A stretch of DNA of 64,000 nucleotides from positions 62,250,841-62,314,840 of the forward strand of contig OX465584.1 in assembly GCA_950022655.1 (NCBI GenBank), in the 5' to 3' direction. This DNA comes from Alentia gelatinosa (lineage: Eukaryota > Annelida > Polychaeta > Phyllodocida > Polynoidae). Within the stretch, counting starts at the first letter, position 1. The number at the start of each line of letters is the position of its first letter. The translations under genes and the position numbers were made by a program. This document shows, one piece after another, positions 34,219 through 47,864 of this stretch. A model generated the notes under the pieces. That model saw only the letters and a list, made by a program, of their open reading frames with translations. It searched no databases and was not told the DNA's origin.

Positions 34219-35611
34219 CCTGGGCCCTGTTTTTTAGTCAAGATTATCTTAGGCTAAGACCGTCTTAAGACAAAAGTGTGCTATAGACAAGATATCTTAG
34301 AGGATCTTTGATATATCTTGGGCTGAGACGACTTAGGGGCGTCATAGCTGTCTTTTAGTCAAGATTATCTTGAGATATCTTAGCTCAAATTGGCTCCAAA
34401 ACGGTCTCACCCCAAGACAAGGTTGGAGGTGTCCTAGAGGTGTCTTAGAGGTATCTTATGGCCATGTGGCCACATGAGAACAAGAAAACGAGATGCTCCT
34501 GTTACTCAACAGTCCTCTGTCAGCAGTCCGCACTCACCAGTCCACACTCAGCAGTCCGCACTCAACAGTCCGCACTCAACACTCCACACCCGCACCACAC
34601 CCACACCACACCCACAACCACGCCCACACCCACACCCACATCCACAACCACACCCACCCCTGCACCAACCCCCACACCCATCCCCACACCCATCCCCACA
34701 CCCACACCCACACCCACACCCACACCCACACCCACACCCACACCCACACCTACACCCACACCTACACCCACAACCACATCCATACCTACAACCACAGCCA
34801 CAGTCACAGCCACAACCACACCCACAACCACAACCACGAACACAGCCACAGCCACAACCACAACCACAAACACAGCCACAGCCACAACCACACCCACAAC
34901 TACATCCACAACCACACCCACACCCACAACTACAGCCACAACCACAACCACAACCACATCTACAGCCACAACCACAGCCACACCCACACCCACACCTACA
35001 ACCACACCCACAACCATAGCCACAACCACAGCTACACCCACAACTGCAACCACAACCACAACTACAGCCACAACCACAGCCACAACCACAACCACATCTA
35101 CACCCACACCCACAACGACAACCACATTTACAGCCAAAACCACAGCCACAGCCACAACCACAACCACAACCACAACCACGCCCACAGCCACAACCACAAT
35201 CACATCTACAGCCAAAACCACAGCCACAACCACAACCACAACCACACCATAATACATTTTTTCACCATTTCTGGGTGAAAATGATGTGCCAGCACCAGGG
35301 TTTGAACACCCTACCTCCAACACGATTGCGGATGCCTTACCTATGTCTCCACAGAGATGGGTGATGCAATACACTCCTGAAACCCCATTAAATTTTGATA
35401 TGGCTGCACCAGTGCTGGAGCTGGTATCCGGCAGGAGTAGAATTATAGAATCTAAGGTAGCTCTATATTGTCTCAAGATCTACCGTGGCGCACCAAGACC
35501 TTGTCTATAGGACAGCGGCCATCTTTTGTCTTGAAAAAAGGTCTTAGATTCTCTAGGATATCTTCGCAGATCTCAGCCCAAGACTGTCTTGACTAAAAAA
35601 CAGGGCCCAGG
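34219..35611. mobile_element. TIR element with CCCACA minisatellite (unit 2)
   Basis: Orthologous insertion to 14774-16172, same flanks (CCTGG at 34219-34223, CCAGG at 35607-35611). The minisatellite spans about 34577-35249, one hexamer shorter than in unit 1. Contains the tRNA-like minus-strand segment at about 35284-35364. Confidence 0.9.
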
Positions 35612-35754
35612 ACTACCTTTTGTAAAACTTTATTCAGACCAATAAAAGAATGTGAAAAAAAAAGAAAAAAAAGGACACATGTTCTCCCTTCCAAGTTATT
35701 AAATACCACTGCCTGTGCCCGACCAAGGCTTATCTCAACTCTCTTCTGTACTAT

Positions 35755-35964
35755 TCACTACGCTCTATGGAGAAGAATTCTTAATGAACTAGGCTTAGAG
35801 CCTTCAGAATCCACTGGCCTGTTTCCCGTGTTAAAGACGTACCAATGCAACCAAAGATTCCTATAATCTCAATGCTGCCACCTATCGGGAATAGTGTGAG
35901 CCAGTGGATTCTCAAGGCTCTAAGCCTAGTTCGTTAAGAATTATTCTCCCATAGAGTGCAGGGA
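35755..35964. mobile_element. Foldback element with ~65-bp arms (unit 2)
   Basis: Copy of the element at 16316-16525, same arms and loop. Confidence 0.85.
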
Positions 35965-37083
35965 GAACCTTGTACAGATTATGACTTAGAGAGTGTGAGA
36001 TCTTATGAAAGGGGTGCCTCCTCACACTGGATGCCCCACCAATCTTATATATATATTCATATGTATAACAAATTGTTTCTTATATGGCCACCAACCTATC
36101 GCATCCCGTCAGGAGGAATATTGATTGACTTATATCACGAAATATGCAATATTGATCAAGAGATAGGAATTGATCTCGAATATGGTCTCCTACGACATGG
36201 AGTCATGAAAAAGGAACAATAATTCCTACTTGCATGACTGTGCATATATATATATATATATATATATTACTATTTTATTGTTAACCGTTATCCAGTTGCC
36301 AATGTAATTTATCTTTGAACAGATAATTTCAATAGAGCAACATAAATCAATCAACACGTTTATTAGACATTCATAGACATTAATTATAAACCAATCAGCC
36401 ACTATGGGCAGCCGATTAATAAGTTCCACTTTGGCTCATTTTTGTACCTCAGATCGAAACTAATGAATCAAAATACTTGGGCAGCAGTCGAATTGTACTT
36501 GTTCATACTATCATTTGAAGTTTCTGATAATACAACACCATGCACAGGATGCCAAAATAGTGTAATAAACCTTTATTCTCCATATGACATTTCATCATTT
36601 AAGTAGGTATATAGTATATACTAGGAACAAATAGAATGCTTATCATTGATGAATGAGCGTGCATTTATACATGAATAACAATTAAAAGGCTTGGGTTACA
36701 TTCCGTCTGTGGATAATTTTCTGTAACCTAATGAAACCTGCTATTTCTGCAACCACCTGAGTCCAGGATCCAAAAATATTAAGGTCAAGCAATATTGGGT
36801 CAATGAGGTATTTCGGTCTCTAGTGTTTGGTCATGGACAGCTGAGCATGCTTCTAAGACCCTGAGACACTGGCACTCTGCTTCTTTCACACTATCACAGT
36901 GAATAGCACGCAGATAGTGAAGGAATAGTTCTCTGGCAGCACGCTGAAAGTGTATATATGATGCCACTCTAATCTCTAGGTCTCTAGATGATGTTTATAC
37001 TGCGTGCAAGCACGCTCTAATAAAGATTTGAATTGGGAATGGAAGAGGGCACAGCGGTGGACCTCAACCAGAGTGCTCGACCT

Positions 37084-37152
37084 ACAAAATTATACAGAGA
37101 GTATACTCATACAAATATTTGGGCATTTGCCTAGAACCGACCCTCTCCTATA
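37084..37152. repeat. 69-bp LINE fragment used as filler DNA (unit 2)
   Basis: Identical to 17642-17710 and to the RT region of the unit 2 LINE, with the same junctions on both sides. The repair event therefore predates the unit 1/unit 2 split. Confidence 0.9.
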
Positions 37153-37159
37153 AGTCTAT

Positions 37160-37254
37160 AAGTCAAAGTTACTTGGTAAGGATTGGAGAAATTACTGCCC
37201 GTGGCCAAGGCCTTGGGCAGTAATTTTCCAAGCCTTACCTTGTAACTTTGACTT
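37160..37254. repeat. 95-bp hairpin with ~40-bp arms (unit 2)
   Basis: The left arm starts AAGTCAAAGTTACTTGGTAA and ends 'attactgccc'. The right arm inverted starts AAGTCAAAGTTACAAGGTAA. About 37 of 40 positions pair, with a short G+C-rich loop containing 'ggccaaggcc'. Complete in units 2 and 3, shortened in unit 1. Confidence 0.85.
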
Positions 37255-39297
37255 TCTCTCACCGGAACATAGGTATCCTCTGTTATTGGCCAAACTAGGA
37301 TAAATTAATTATACTTAAGGACACGTGTATAGGCGAAAGGTAAATGTATTTATTGGAGCATGAATGGTTTCAATGTTTGACTCTGGAAAGGTTTGGGAGA
37401 GCCACATACACATTGGATATTCTCACCAGCAGTGTATGTTGCTTCTAACACTTCCAATATCATCCAGTTGATCGTCTTATGACGACTTTTAATACAGGAC
37501 TTTTAATAGGACTACATCAGCATTTCATTCAAGAGACATAATCATAGGTAAGTTGGTATGATCTCTTGTAAATTCATATTTCATCACAAGATCTAAGCAT
37601 GAACATGGATTCACAGTGAGTGTAATTGTTACATCCTGTATGAATTGTCATTAGATATGAATCCTGTCACAAAACTAGTGAAACAGGTCCCTGCCTACAA
37701 AGAGAACTCAGTACAGCTCTCTGGCTGTTTTCAATCTCTTATTTAACTGTCATTTAAACAGTTTTTTTCTCTGCATTTAGCTGGGCAAGTTGTTCCATAA
37801 TAAGCCACATTTATATTTTGTAGATGATTTATACTTCTGAGATTAGATTTGGTCCTTTAACTTAACACCGGACCCGGAAATAGTCATGTGGCTCTAGCCT
37901 TATGGTTCAGATATTTGTTGTTTTTTTATCGGTCATAGGCAAGTGATTATAATAGCGATTCTCTCCTCACTGCAAGCTTGTTTAGGTTTACTTTCTTATG
38001 CAAGAGGTTAGGTGGTGTGTCGTTACCTAATCTATTGCAAAACCTAAGCCTCTGTTATATGTAGTATAAATGAGCATTCTTTTGTTAACACAATTACTTG
38101 GTCAAACTCCACTCTTGCCAAGTGAATCCATTGCATTTCTGAGAAGAGTGGGAGTAGCCAGTGTGAACACAATCCTTTCATTTCCCACAAGATAGGACTG
38201 TTGGGACAAACTAGAGTACTGTAACAACTTTGCTGTCTAAACTTGAGAGTTGATAAATGTGTATGGGGCAGGGTAGTCGAACAGTGGTATGATCACTCCA
38301 CACTAGGTGAAGCAAGTGCCGATCCCTGGTGTGTGGTAAAGCCGGCGGACCCGTGTACGAAATACTATGGGTTCAGCCGCATTATGTAACTCAGTCAGTT
38401 TATATAGGCTGCGTCAACAGCAGGTTGACAGGTTAGTTGAGTGAACACTTGGAGCCTCAGAGACTGCTAGGTTTCTCTGGAAACCTTTCAGCTGTGGAGA
38501 GAACAGATTCTCTCCTCTTGCGCTACTTTCCGTGCTAAGCTACTGTACACAGATATGCAGATTTCAAAAAAGATATTGTACCTGAGATGGCCAGAGTCTC
38601 TTTTTGTGATCTAGGTTAAGCTAGGTTGTAGATCCCGTATCTCTCAGCTTTACTAAGGATAGTGTGCAGAGAGTACAAGCATGGGGTAGTGACTCATCTT
38701 AAACCACTGGATAGGTAGACTAGGCCTGGTTGTGAGATCATGTACCACTAACCAGCGGTCTGCTACAAATGCTTTGTGTTTTCTATAAAGGAAGATAAGC
38801 CTCTGTTGGTCAGGTCTGTGTCTCTCCCTCCCTCCCTCCCTCAAACCAACTTGTCCATCTCAATTATGTTTTTCAAATTTAGTCTTTCAAACATTCCAAT
38901 GTAATCCACATCTTGAAGGTTTCTTCATCATTTTATATCATGGATTTCTTCCCTGAATGAATTCCATATTCTTGCTCCCCTATCATATGGGCTATTGGTT
39001 GCTGCTGCACACTTTGTCCAAAATGCTTCTATGGCTGCCGACTGTCGAAGGCTGTGGAGAGTGCATGGCACGTCGGGAAGTCCAGCTTCTGTGATCCATA
39101 TCTGCTTGAGGAATGACACAGGGAGGGACTGGTCTCCACCTTTGGGGCAACATGAACAGTGGGTCATTAGGTGATGTGGTTTAGGCTTTTAGAAATATGC
39201 AGTGCCATAATGCCACCGTACACAGACACTTATCATCAGACTTCTGTAGATGAGGGTCATGTACTGCTCGGTGTGCTTCAGATTCTTGCCTCACCTG

Positions 39298-39681
39298 CCA
39301 GGGACCTGTTTCAGTAGTTTTGTGACATTAGGCCTAGACAGACATCAACAGTGTCACCAACAGTGCAAGCAACAGCAGAAAAAATGTTTTGGGTTTCAAA
39401 ATGCATGTCACAGTTTATGTCAAATATCTGCGGATTGGAGTGGCCAATTTTCTTCATATTTGGAATGATTATAGGTTGTATGTATCCCTTACTACTGTTA
39501 AAGTTTCATTGCTTAATTTCCTACGGAAAGTGAGTGAAATTGTCTAATACTTTTGAAACTGGACACGCCGTGTTTGGGGTCTGTCTAAGTGTCCTAAGTG
39601 CCACAACTTGTGTTGATCTGTCCATGTGGTGTCACAGATGCCATCTAGACATGTTACGAAACTACTGAAAAAGGTCCCAGA
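39298..39681. mobile_element. CCWGG-type TIR element, GACCTGTTTC family (unit 2)
   Basis: Orthologue of 19842-20225. The left flank is CCAGG, element 39303-39676, right flank CCAGA. Confidence 0.8.
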
Positions 39682-40023
39682 TCATGATCAAGAGGGAGGT
39701 GTCGTGCAGCTACACATCACCTCTGGTTGTGTGGTTCGCTCGATTGAAGGCTTCAATGATTGGGTTCCAACCTTGGACTGTGGTGGGGCTGCATAATACA
39801 GCAGCAGAAATGCTACCTGAACCACAGTGTCAAGTTTTATATTGGTCAGAGTTGCCAGGATCAGTCAGGTGGTGCATGGGGACTTCCTTGGGTTGTCTTA
39901 GATTGTAGTCTTTTTGTGTTTTGTCCTCCAGAGCCTGCTGGATGTGTATGTGTTCCACCTCCAGCACTGGGTTTCCCGTCAGTCTTTTGTAGGTCTTGAC
40001 TTGTGACAGGGGGTTTATATATA

Positions 40024-40167
40024 TACAATAATGACTGGTTTTGTGTACAAGTGGCCATGATCTCCAAGTATTTGACATGTAATAATATCCAAGCGATTAG
40101 CGAGGATATTACATTGCAACTACAAGGAGACTATGTTCACTCAAATACAAAACCAGTCATTATTGTA
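40024..40167. repeat. 144-bp long imperfect palindrome (unit 2)
   Basis: Orthologue of 20568-20711. Confidence 0.8.
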
Positions 40168-41064
40168 TTCATTACCCACCCACAAGATTAATTATTCTAT
40201 TGCTATCAAAAACTTTCTGTAAGCCAATCAGTTCCATATGCCACAGTATTGTCAAGTGTGGCAGTAATTTGGTGTAGACTTACACAAATAATATATTTTG
40301 CCAATAACCTGTGATTTTAGCATGCAAAATCTGTTATGACAGTGATTTCTGATGGTAAGTGAGGTTATAATGATTGATTCTAAATAATTTGCGTTGAATA
40401 AACATTTCAGAAACTTATTTTGAAGTACATGATGATTCAACCTCATTATGGACAGGACTATTTTTTCCGGAATCGCCTTCGGGAGATTCTGACATGCCAG
40501 AATCTCCAGGTTGCCTATTCCAGGCACTCTATACATTTCCTATGGAGACTCGGTAATAGGCAGGTAATAAAATGCTGCCCGGGTTGCACAGTGCAGGCGG
40601 AGGTACTCTAAATATGTCTTGATGCATTGGGCATGTTGGATGTACATTGCAAACTTTTTGGCAAACCGGACCCACATCTTCACCGAGCATATTTTTGTTG
40701 AGGGGGCATGTGCGTTCAATATTGTTGAGATAGTGTCAAGTACATGTGTACATGTATTAACCAGTGAAAGGTCAAGTTCATTTACTAGATGGTATGTATC
40801 TACATAGTCTTCATCAGTTAATTGGCCAGTGTTGGGATATTGTCATAAGTTATGGTTACATCAAATTTAGCCTGGGCTAGCCAAGCCTCAAGAGCCATGC
40901 CATGAGTGATTTATTGACCCTTTCCCTTTTAATATTACATGCACTGCAGCCAGATTATCACACTGGACCTTTATGCAAATACTCTGATTAGATTCATGAA
41001 CTAGAAGCCAAAAGTATGTTTATCACAAATGACTGAGCGTGCAATGATAAATGAATAATATGGC

Positions 41065-41541
41065 ATGAAGCTCGAAGAGGTGAGGCAGTTTGTATACCTA
41101 GGTATTCCATTAGACTCTAGCCTAAACGTTAATCCACACACAAAGAACTTGATAAAGAAGGCTGCCCATAAGACCTACCTTTTATCTCAAATAAGGAAGT
41201 ACTTAACCAAGGACCAATCTGTTAATATCTATAAAAGTAAAGTTCTGCCATTTTTTGAATATGGTGATATTTCTGCGCATAACTGCAATGCTGAACTGAC
41301 CAACAAATTACAATGCATACAGAATAAAGGCTTGAAAATCTGCCTGAAAACTAATACCCGAACTTATACAAATTTGATTCATACCCCATGCAAAATTGAT
41401 AAATTTGATGAACGAAGGGAAGCTTACCTGATAAACTTTGCATATAGAAGAAGTCATAACCCTAAATATGTCACTGAACCAATAAGAAATACACTCACTA
41501 TTGACCCCTTCAGGTTGAAAGCTTACAGGAGAGGCACTTAG
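41065..41541 (+). pseudogene. LINE reverse transcriptase C-terminal fragment (unit 2)
   Basis: Protein-identical to the fragment at 21609-22085 (158 codons, 'VYLGIPLDSSLN', 'FFEYGDI', 'KGLKICLK'). It lacks the catalytic core. Unit 3 keeps only the first 43 bp before a deletion. Confidence 0.85.
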
Positions 41542-42377
41542 TATACAGCATATAGCCTATGATCCATGAGCGCCACTATGACACCCCCCCAGCAGCTGTT
41601 CTTCACTAAAGGAGGTGAAAAAGTAGCTGTTCTTCACTATTAGGGGTGCAAAAGAAGTAAGTGATTATTGGAAAATGTCACTTTTCTTGCCTTGCTCGCA
41701 TATGTAAATAAAGTGTTCCATGTAAAAGACATCATGTCCTGGGTTTTAGCATTATATCTTCCTGCTCTGGGATCGGTGTAGAGAGTCAAAGGAACCTTGG
41801 TTAAACATTGAAAGGCAGCTGAATTTTGTAAGAAAAAAGAGCCAGAATACAGGTTTTGTGCCCCGACCACCTAGTGACTGCTTCATGAACTAACAATGGC
41901 TCTGTCCCCTATAAATCATTCATGTTATGGAATGAATTGACATAGAAATGAGGCTCTTACCTATGTGTAAAGATCCGTTGTACCCAAAGAAGAAACTATA
42001 ACAAGTAAGTTATGTTTGAAATAACGAGGCGTACCAAAGATTCACGTCCTTACCCCACCGTATTGTGACCACGTAATATATTCCCAACTGCGGAACACAC
42101 GTTCCATCGGAACATTAGAAATTAAACAAATATAACAAGTAAGTTACCTCAGATGTATTAATGTGTTTAAATGTGTAATGTCCCAAAATCCTAACTTCAT
42201 CACCAGATACTGTGAATCCAATTTGATATAACAACTTCACCTTTTTTCTTTTTTTTCTCCTTTATTTTGATCTGAATATATCATATTGTTTGTTTGTTCT
42301 GGCTCCTAGCCATACCATGTACTCTATTGTTCTCCTGTGATTGACCTCTGTAAAGCCCTGGCTTAAAAATGACCTGT

Positions 42378-42671
42378 GACCTATTTCACTAGACAGTGAC
42401 ATGTCTAGATGGTGTGTCCGGTTTCATAAGAACTAGACATTAGACTTCGTTTTGTCCGTTATTGCTTGCACTGTTGGTGCCGCTTTTCATATCTGTCTAA
42501 CACTTTTGTCACAGAACTAGTGAAACAGGTCCATGATGTGTCTAGATTTGTCTAATTCTTATGTTTGGGGTCTGTATTTCCTATGGGCAGCTACTTGTGG
42601 TGTCACGAAACTAGACAAACCCAATGTCTGTATGGTGTCATAGACATGTAACGAGACTAGTGAAACAGGTC
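42378..42671. mobile_element. CCWGG-type TIR element, GACCTGTTTC family (unit 2, second)
   Basis: Orthologue of 22922-23215, with flanks CCTGT and CCAGG. Confidence 0.7.
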
Positions 42672-44614
42672 CCAGGTGTGCACTGAATAACTCATCTCGA
42701 CAGTTCTCAGTGGCCACTGGAGCCTAAGGAAGACAGGGACAAGTATAATTAGTGGGCCCACCAGTATATTTAAAAACTGAAAAAAGAATTAATCAAAAGG
42801 TTTGAGTTAGATTTAGCCTATGGATAGTTTTCTGTTACCCACTTGCACCCAGTCAACTTGCCATTTCACTAACTGCCACAGTCTAGGATCAAAACATATC
42901 AAGCAACAGGGGATCATGAGGTATTTCGGTCTTGAGTGATTGGTCATGGTCAGTCGGGCACACCTGTAAGACCCTGAGACACTGGCTCCCTGCTCTGTTC
43001 TCACTTTCACAGTGAATAGCATGCAGACAGTGAAGGGACAGTTTTCTGGAAGCACACTGAAAGTTCAATGTGACAACTCTAACCTCTAGATGATGTATTT
43101 AGGGCATGCAAGCACGCTCTGATAAAACTATTAAGTGCAAGTACTCCATAAATAGCTTCTAAGGTTTTGGATGAACTTGTTGACCATGGGGAGTGAGTGG
43201 TTCCTGGTCCTTCCCATGATGGTATTCTTAAGGAATCCTCTTTGGGGATTGTCACTGATAATGCTGGATTCATCATTGTCAGGCTTCTCAACTCTCATGA
43301 GTTGATGAAAAGTGACACCAGGTTTCAAATGGTAGCCTGTCAAAAACATTTTTTAGACGCCACCAACTCCATGGAGAACACGGTAACAATAAAAGATTTG
43401 TATATGCATAAATAACCTGAGGTATACCCTAAGCCAACCCCATCGCCATCAAGATGACACAGTTTGCCGCCTTGAGTTCCTAGATTTCCGCTAAATATGG
43501 CTGAAATATCAACCACATACAGAGACTTACATGCAGCAAGTCCCTAAGACACCTGATGAGAATTCTGTATAGATTCAAAACCACAAGCCCGTGAAAATCC
43601 TCTTTTTCAACTTGGGATCAGACCTAAACAACCTGAAACAGATAAGAGCAAAAGACACTCAAATCTGGGCCCAACAGCACAAAAAGGACCTTTCAACACC
43701 CCCCCCCCCCCCCCCACCTGGGTTGTGTATAAGGATTGGTACCAGAGCCACCCCCCAACCTGATATGCCTTGTCCGCTCCTAGCGAGCGAACAAAGAGAG
43801 TCAGCTGACACACCACCACCAGCCGGTTGCAAGGTTGCACTGGGAAAAGGCGTCATTAGCAATGAAAAGAGGCCATGGGAAATGCCGACCTACATTGGGT
43901 CATCGATTCAGATACACACTTATGGTTGTGTTACCGTAAGGTATGCTTTGTCAAATCCACACAGGTATCAAATGGTAACCTGTCAAAAGGGCCTATAAGG
44001 CCACCACAACTGTGTTCTTTTCAGTGGTGTCAGACACCAGGCCCGTGTATCCCATTGGGAAGCCGGAATATAGGTAGTCATATAGCTCCTAGCCATCATC
44101 ACTAGACATATGTATATGCAGCCATATAACTATCACGGACATGGTCTTTAAGTTTGGCATTCATACATATAGATGAAAAAGGTTTGCCTACAGTCCCTTG
44201 TTCCTGCATTATCAACACTGCTGCTGCAACCGCCTCAACACTCACCACCTCTCGTTATGTATGTAGCTTTATCTCAACCCTGGTATTTTTGTGCCATAGG
44301 CTTAACATTGGGAACTCGTTCTCCATGTCCCTACAAGAGTTGCAGTTCATTCTCGATGCTTTATATCCTGTGTGTTGTCCATTCCTTTTGTGTGTACAGG
44401 GGTGAGATAAATACAGAAAGCAACTCCTTTTGGTTAAAGAAGTTGTTCTACAACTCGTTTGAATGCTACTTGATATTCACTTGGCTGTCGCCTTGTTCAT
44501 ATCACTCCACATCAAACTTGTAAAGAATGATGACTTTGACCATAACTTGTTGGTTTCTTCTTTAATCTGGTCAATGCAATCGCTGCTGTTTTGCTTGTAC
44601 TATCTACTTTAATG

Positions 44615-44820
44615 GGGTGTTCCACTGGACCAATGGTAGCTGATTCTGTAGCCAGACAATCGCCGATCATTATCGGATGCCCTAGAATTTCTCAAATCTT
44701 TGAAAATGGTCATTTATTAAACTATTATTATCAGAATTAAATAAATTACAATATGTGAGCTTCCTCTACAGGGCCAGGAACAATTGATCGGGTGAGAAAT
44801 CGGCCCGGTGGAGCACACCC
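44615..44820. mobile_element. 206-bp TIR element, GGGTGTTCCACTGG ends (unit 2)
   Basis: Orthologue of 25140-25345. Confidence 0.6.
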
Positions 44821-44892
44821 TCTAAGGCTGTGTTTGATTTTGTTTGTTTGGATAACTTATGGCAACATGTGGTTTAAATATGAAGCGAACGA

Positions 44893-45888
44893 CCTGGGGG
44901 TCATTTTATTTTCAACTCTCCTGGGCGAGGAGAGTGCCCAGGAGGGATAGCTCCACTGAGGATAATTTTCAGGAGATCTCCTCAATCTCGTTCGATTTAC
45001 CCTGTCCTTGGGAGGGAGAGAAATCCTCGGCCGAAGTCTCCTTTGAGAGAGCCCCAGGAGAAAATAAACCTGTAGGAGACTTTTGAGGAGACTTGAAAGA
45101 GAGGCTGTGTATACTGCAGGTGGTGGGTGAATTAGAGACTTTGAAATATCGATCCCAAACTGTCCTGGGTCCTCTCCCCGGGCGCCCCAGGGTGCTGTTG
45201 AATAATCACGGATATTTCCTGAGGCAGGAGGATAAGATCTAACTCAGGACGGAGGAGATCTTGGAGGATCCTTGCAAAATATCGTTTCATAAACTAGATC
45301 CTTGGTGAACAATAGAATCCCTCCTGCAAATTATCCTTCTTGTGACACGGATAATTTCTCAGGACAAGTCCAAGACGATTCCTAGGAGACTTGCAGACAA
45401 GCTACCCCTTGTGGTAGACAGTGAAGCAATATTCTGAGGCTCCACAAGAATCGTTGCATAAATCTACGATCACCCAGATCCTCTACAGGGTTCTATCTAT
45501 CCTTAAAATGAGGCACAGCCTTTCACATTAGATTAAGACCATCTATTTAAAAGATATACTGCTGATTCCAGTAAAAATATCACCTTATTATACTATATTC
45601 TGAGGACAAGCTGCATCTAGCACTGCCCTCTAGCTGTCCCTCTTGGAGGACAAGTTTGGACGAGTTGGGACAATTTGGAGGAGAAATCCCACCTTCAGGA
45701 TTTTGTTATGAAACGACTTTTGTCCACCCAAATTTGATCCTGTCCTTCACTTGTCCTGCCTGTAGGATTTCAAAATTTATGCAACGATATTTCCCCAAGG
45801 ACAGTCCGAGGATCATTTCTAGGACATATCTGTGATTATTCAACAGCACCCAGGACTCCTTGGGCAGAAAATAAAACACCCCCGTGGA
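44893..45888. mobile_element. Long-TIR element closing the unit (unit 2)
   Basis: Orthologue of 25418-26414, left flank CCTGG at 44893-44897. It shares with unit 1 the loss of about 0.3 kb that unit 3 retains at 62541-62860. Confidence 0.75.
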
Positions 45889-47864
45889 CTATGAAAACTA
45901 TGAGGCCTAGGCTGTTAAGCTATCTGGGTTACACATAATTGACAGATTTCTATGTGACATTTGCTGTGTATGCTATGTTTCAAACTCTGTGGACTCAACT
46001 GGTCACTTGTTGACCTACATTTGTGTTTTCTAAAAAAACAAGGTGAAATTCTAAAGGATGGCGGCCATTTTCTATCCTCCAAACTGTTTTCTACTCACAG
46101 AGACATCTTAGGTTATCGTTGGGCGATTATCTCTTATGAAAAACAGGGCCCTGGTCTCATTTGTTTGTAAAGCTTCAGTACAGGTGGTATATTCTGAATA
46201 CTACAATAGCCTTACTAAAACTGCTATACAATATAGAGAATATCTACAATTGCTTGTAAGAAAGCAAATGCAACTGATTAATTTATGCTGCACATTGTAG
46301 ATGGAAATCGCAAACAAAGTATGTAACACTGTCTCAGCTGTAAATAAAACCTTTTTTCAATGAGATATGATCTCAAAGATATAATTCTCTCTGTGAGGTA
46401 CACAATCCCAGTATCTAAACTGTCAGGTATGCCTAACCTCTCAATGTGTAAAGGGATGATTTATAATTGTTTTATCAGTTTTATTCTAATTGTAACAAAG
46501 GAGAGCAACTGCATTTGTATTCTGCCGGGAGGTCTGCAATCATTTTAAGTAGAGATGTGTCAGGCTCATCTTGATTTTGTTGTTTATTGGTGCAAAACAG
46601 TGTAAATCTGGGAAGGTTGAACAGAATCACATACATATCAGACATTCTCACTGCGAGTGTCTTCTGGTTCACTTCCATCAACAACCTTTAATAGGACTAC
46701 ATAGGTATTTCATTCGAAAAGACATACTCATAGGTAATTACATAGAACTGCATAGAGAATCGTATGAATACACAATATTCCACAAGTTTGGAAGGGCCGC
46801 AATCTTCATCGAGGTGAAGCCGAGTGACGATTACAGCACTTTCAAATGAGTGGAGTATTGTTTATTTTATGATTCGAATGCGGTTCTGGATTTATCTCAC
46901 CCCTTTCAAAGGTAGGGGACTTAAAATTTCTTGTCTTGTCTTGTTATCTCTCTGAAATTCGGGCCGCTGATTGGTCAATTGCCTATATCGTCATCTCATA
47001 TTCACTACACCACGACCATGGCGTAGTATTGTCACTTTATCTGGGTGGTCATTGAGTATTTTTTTCCAATGTTATTCCTATGGCTACACTTGTACCAGGC
47101 GTGAGATAAACTGGTAGGATTTTACAGTTATTCATATTTTATCAATAGATTTATTACCTACCTATCACAAAGCTTCGGATTTCATTAGAGGACTTTTATA
47201 TTCTGCTGGGAGGTCTGCAATCATTTTAAGTAGAGATATGTCGGGCTCATCTTGATTTTGCTGTTTATTGGTGCCCGACAGTGTACATCTGGGAAGGTTG
47301 AGCAGAATCACATACATATCAGGCATTCTCACTGCGAGTGTCTTCTGGTTCACTTCCATCAACAACCTTTAATAGGACTACACAGGCATTTCATTCGAAA
47401 AGACATACTCATAGGTAATTACATAGAACTGCATAGAGATTTTATGGTCATTCATATTTTATCAATAGATTTATTACCTACCTATCACAAACCTTCAGAT
47501 TTCATTAGAGGACTTATCATACACCTATTCCAGAGTCTCTAGTGAAAATATGGTTTTGAAAAATGTCTTCATTCTCACACGGTGTCCCGTGTTTGCTGGA
47601 AAAAGTGGAATGGAATAGATCATCTGCCACGTCTTACACATCCTCTAGTAAAACTTCATTTAAAGTGTATTTACTTATTAGAGTTTGGGTAACTATGAGA
47701 TATAGAAGCTAGAGACTTATGGTATACACAAACCTAGCTGGGATGTAAACCTAAAAATACTCTTCAGTTTGTCCTGTGATAATTAATGTATTTGATTATC
47801 TATGTGCCAATGACATTTATTTTGCTTCTGATGAAATGTTATTCTAAAGTCTCTGTTTATCAGT

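Larger units (their letters stand above)
26574..46047. repeat. Segmental duplication unit 2 (about 19.5 kb)
   Basis: Same order as unit 1, with features at unit 1 plus about 19,440-19,460. The head (26574 to about 27347) is nearly identical to unit 3 and differs from unit 1. From about 27397 onward it is nearly identical to unit 1 and differs from unit 3. It begins with the truncated MITE right end (to 26681). Confidence 0.95.
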
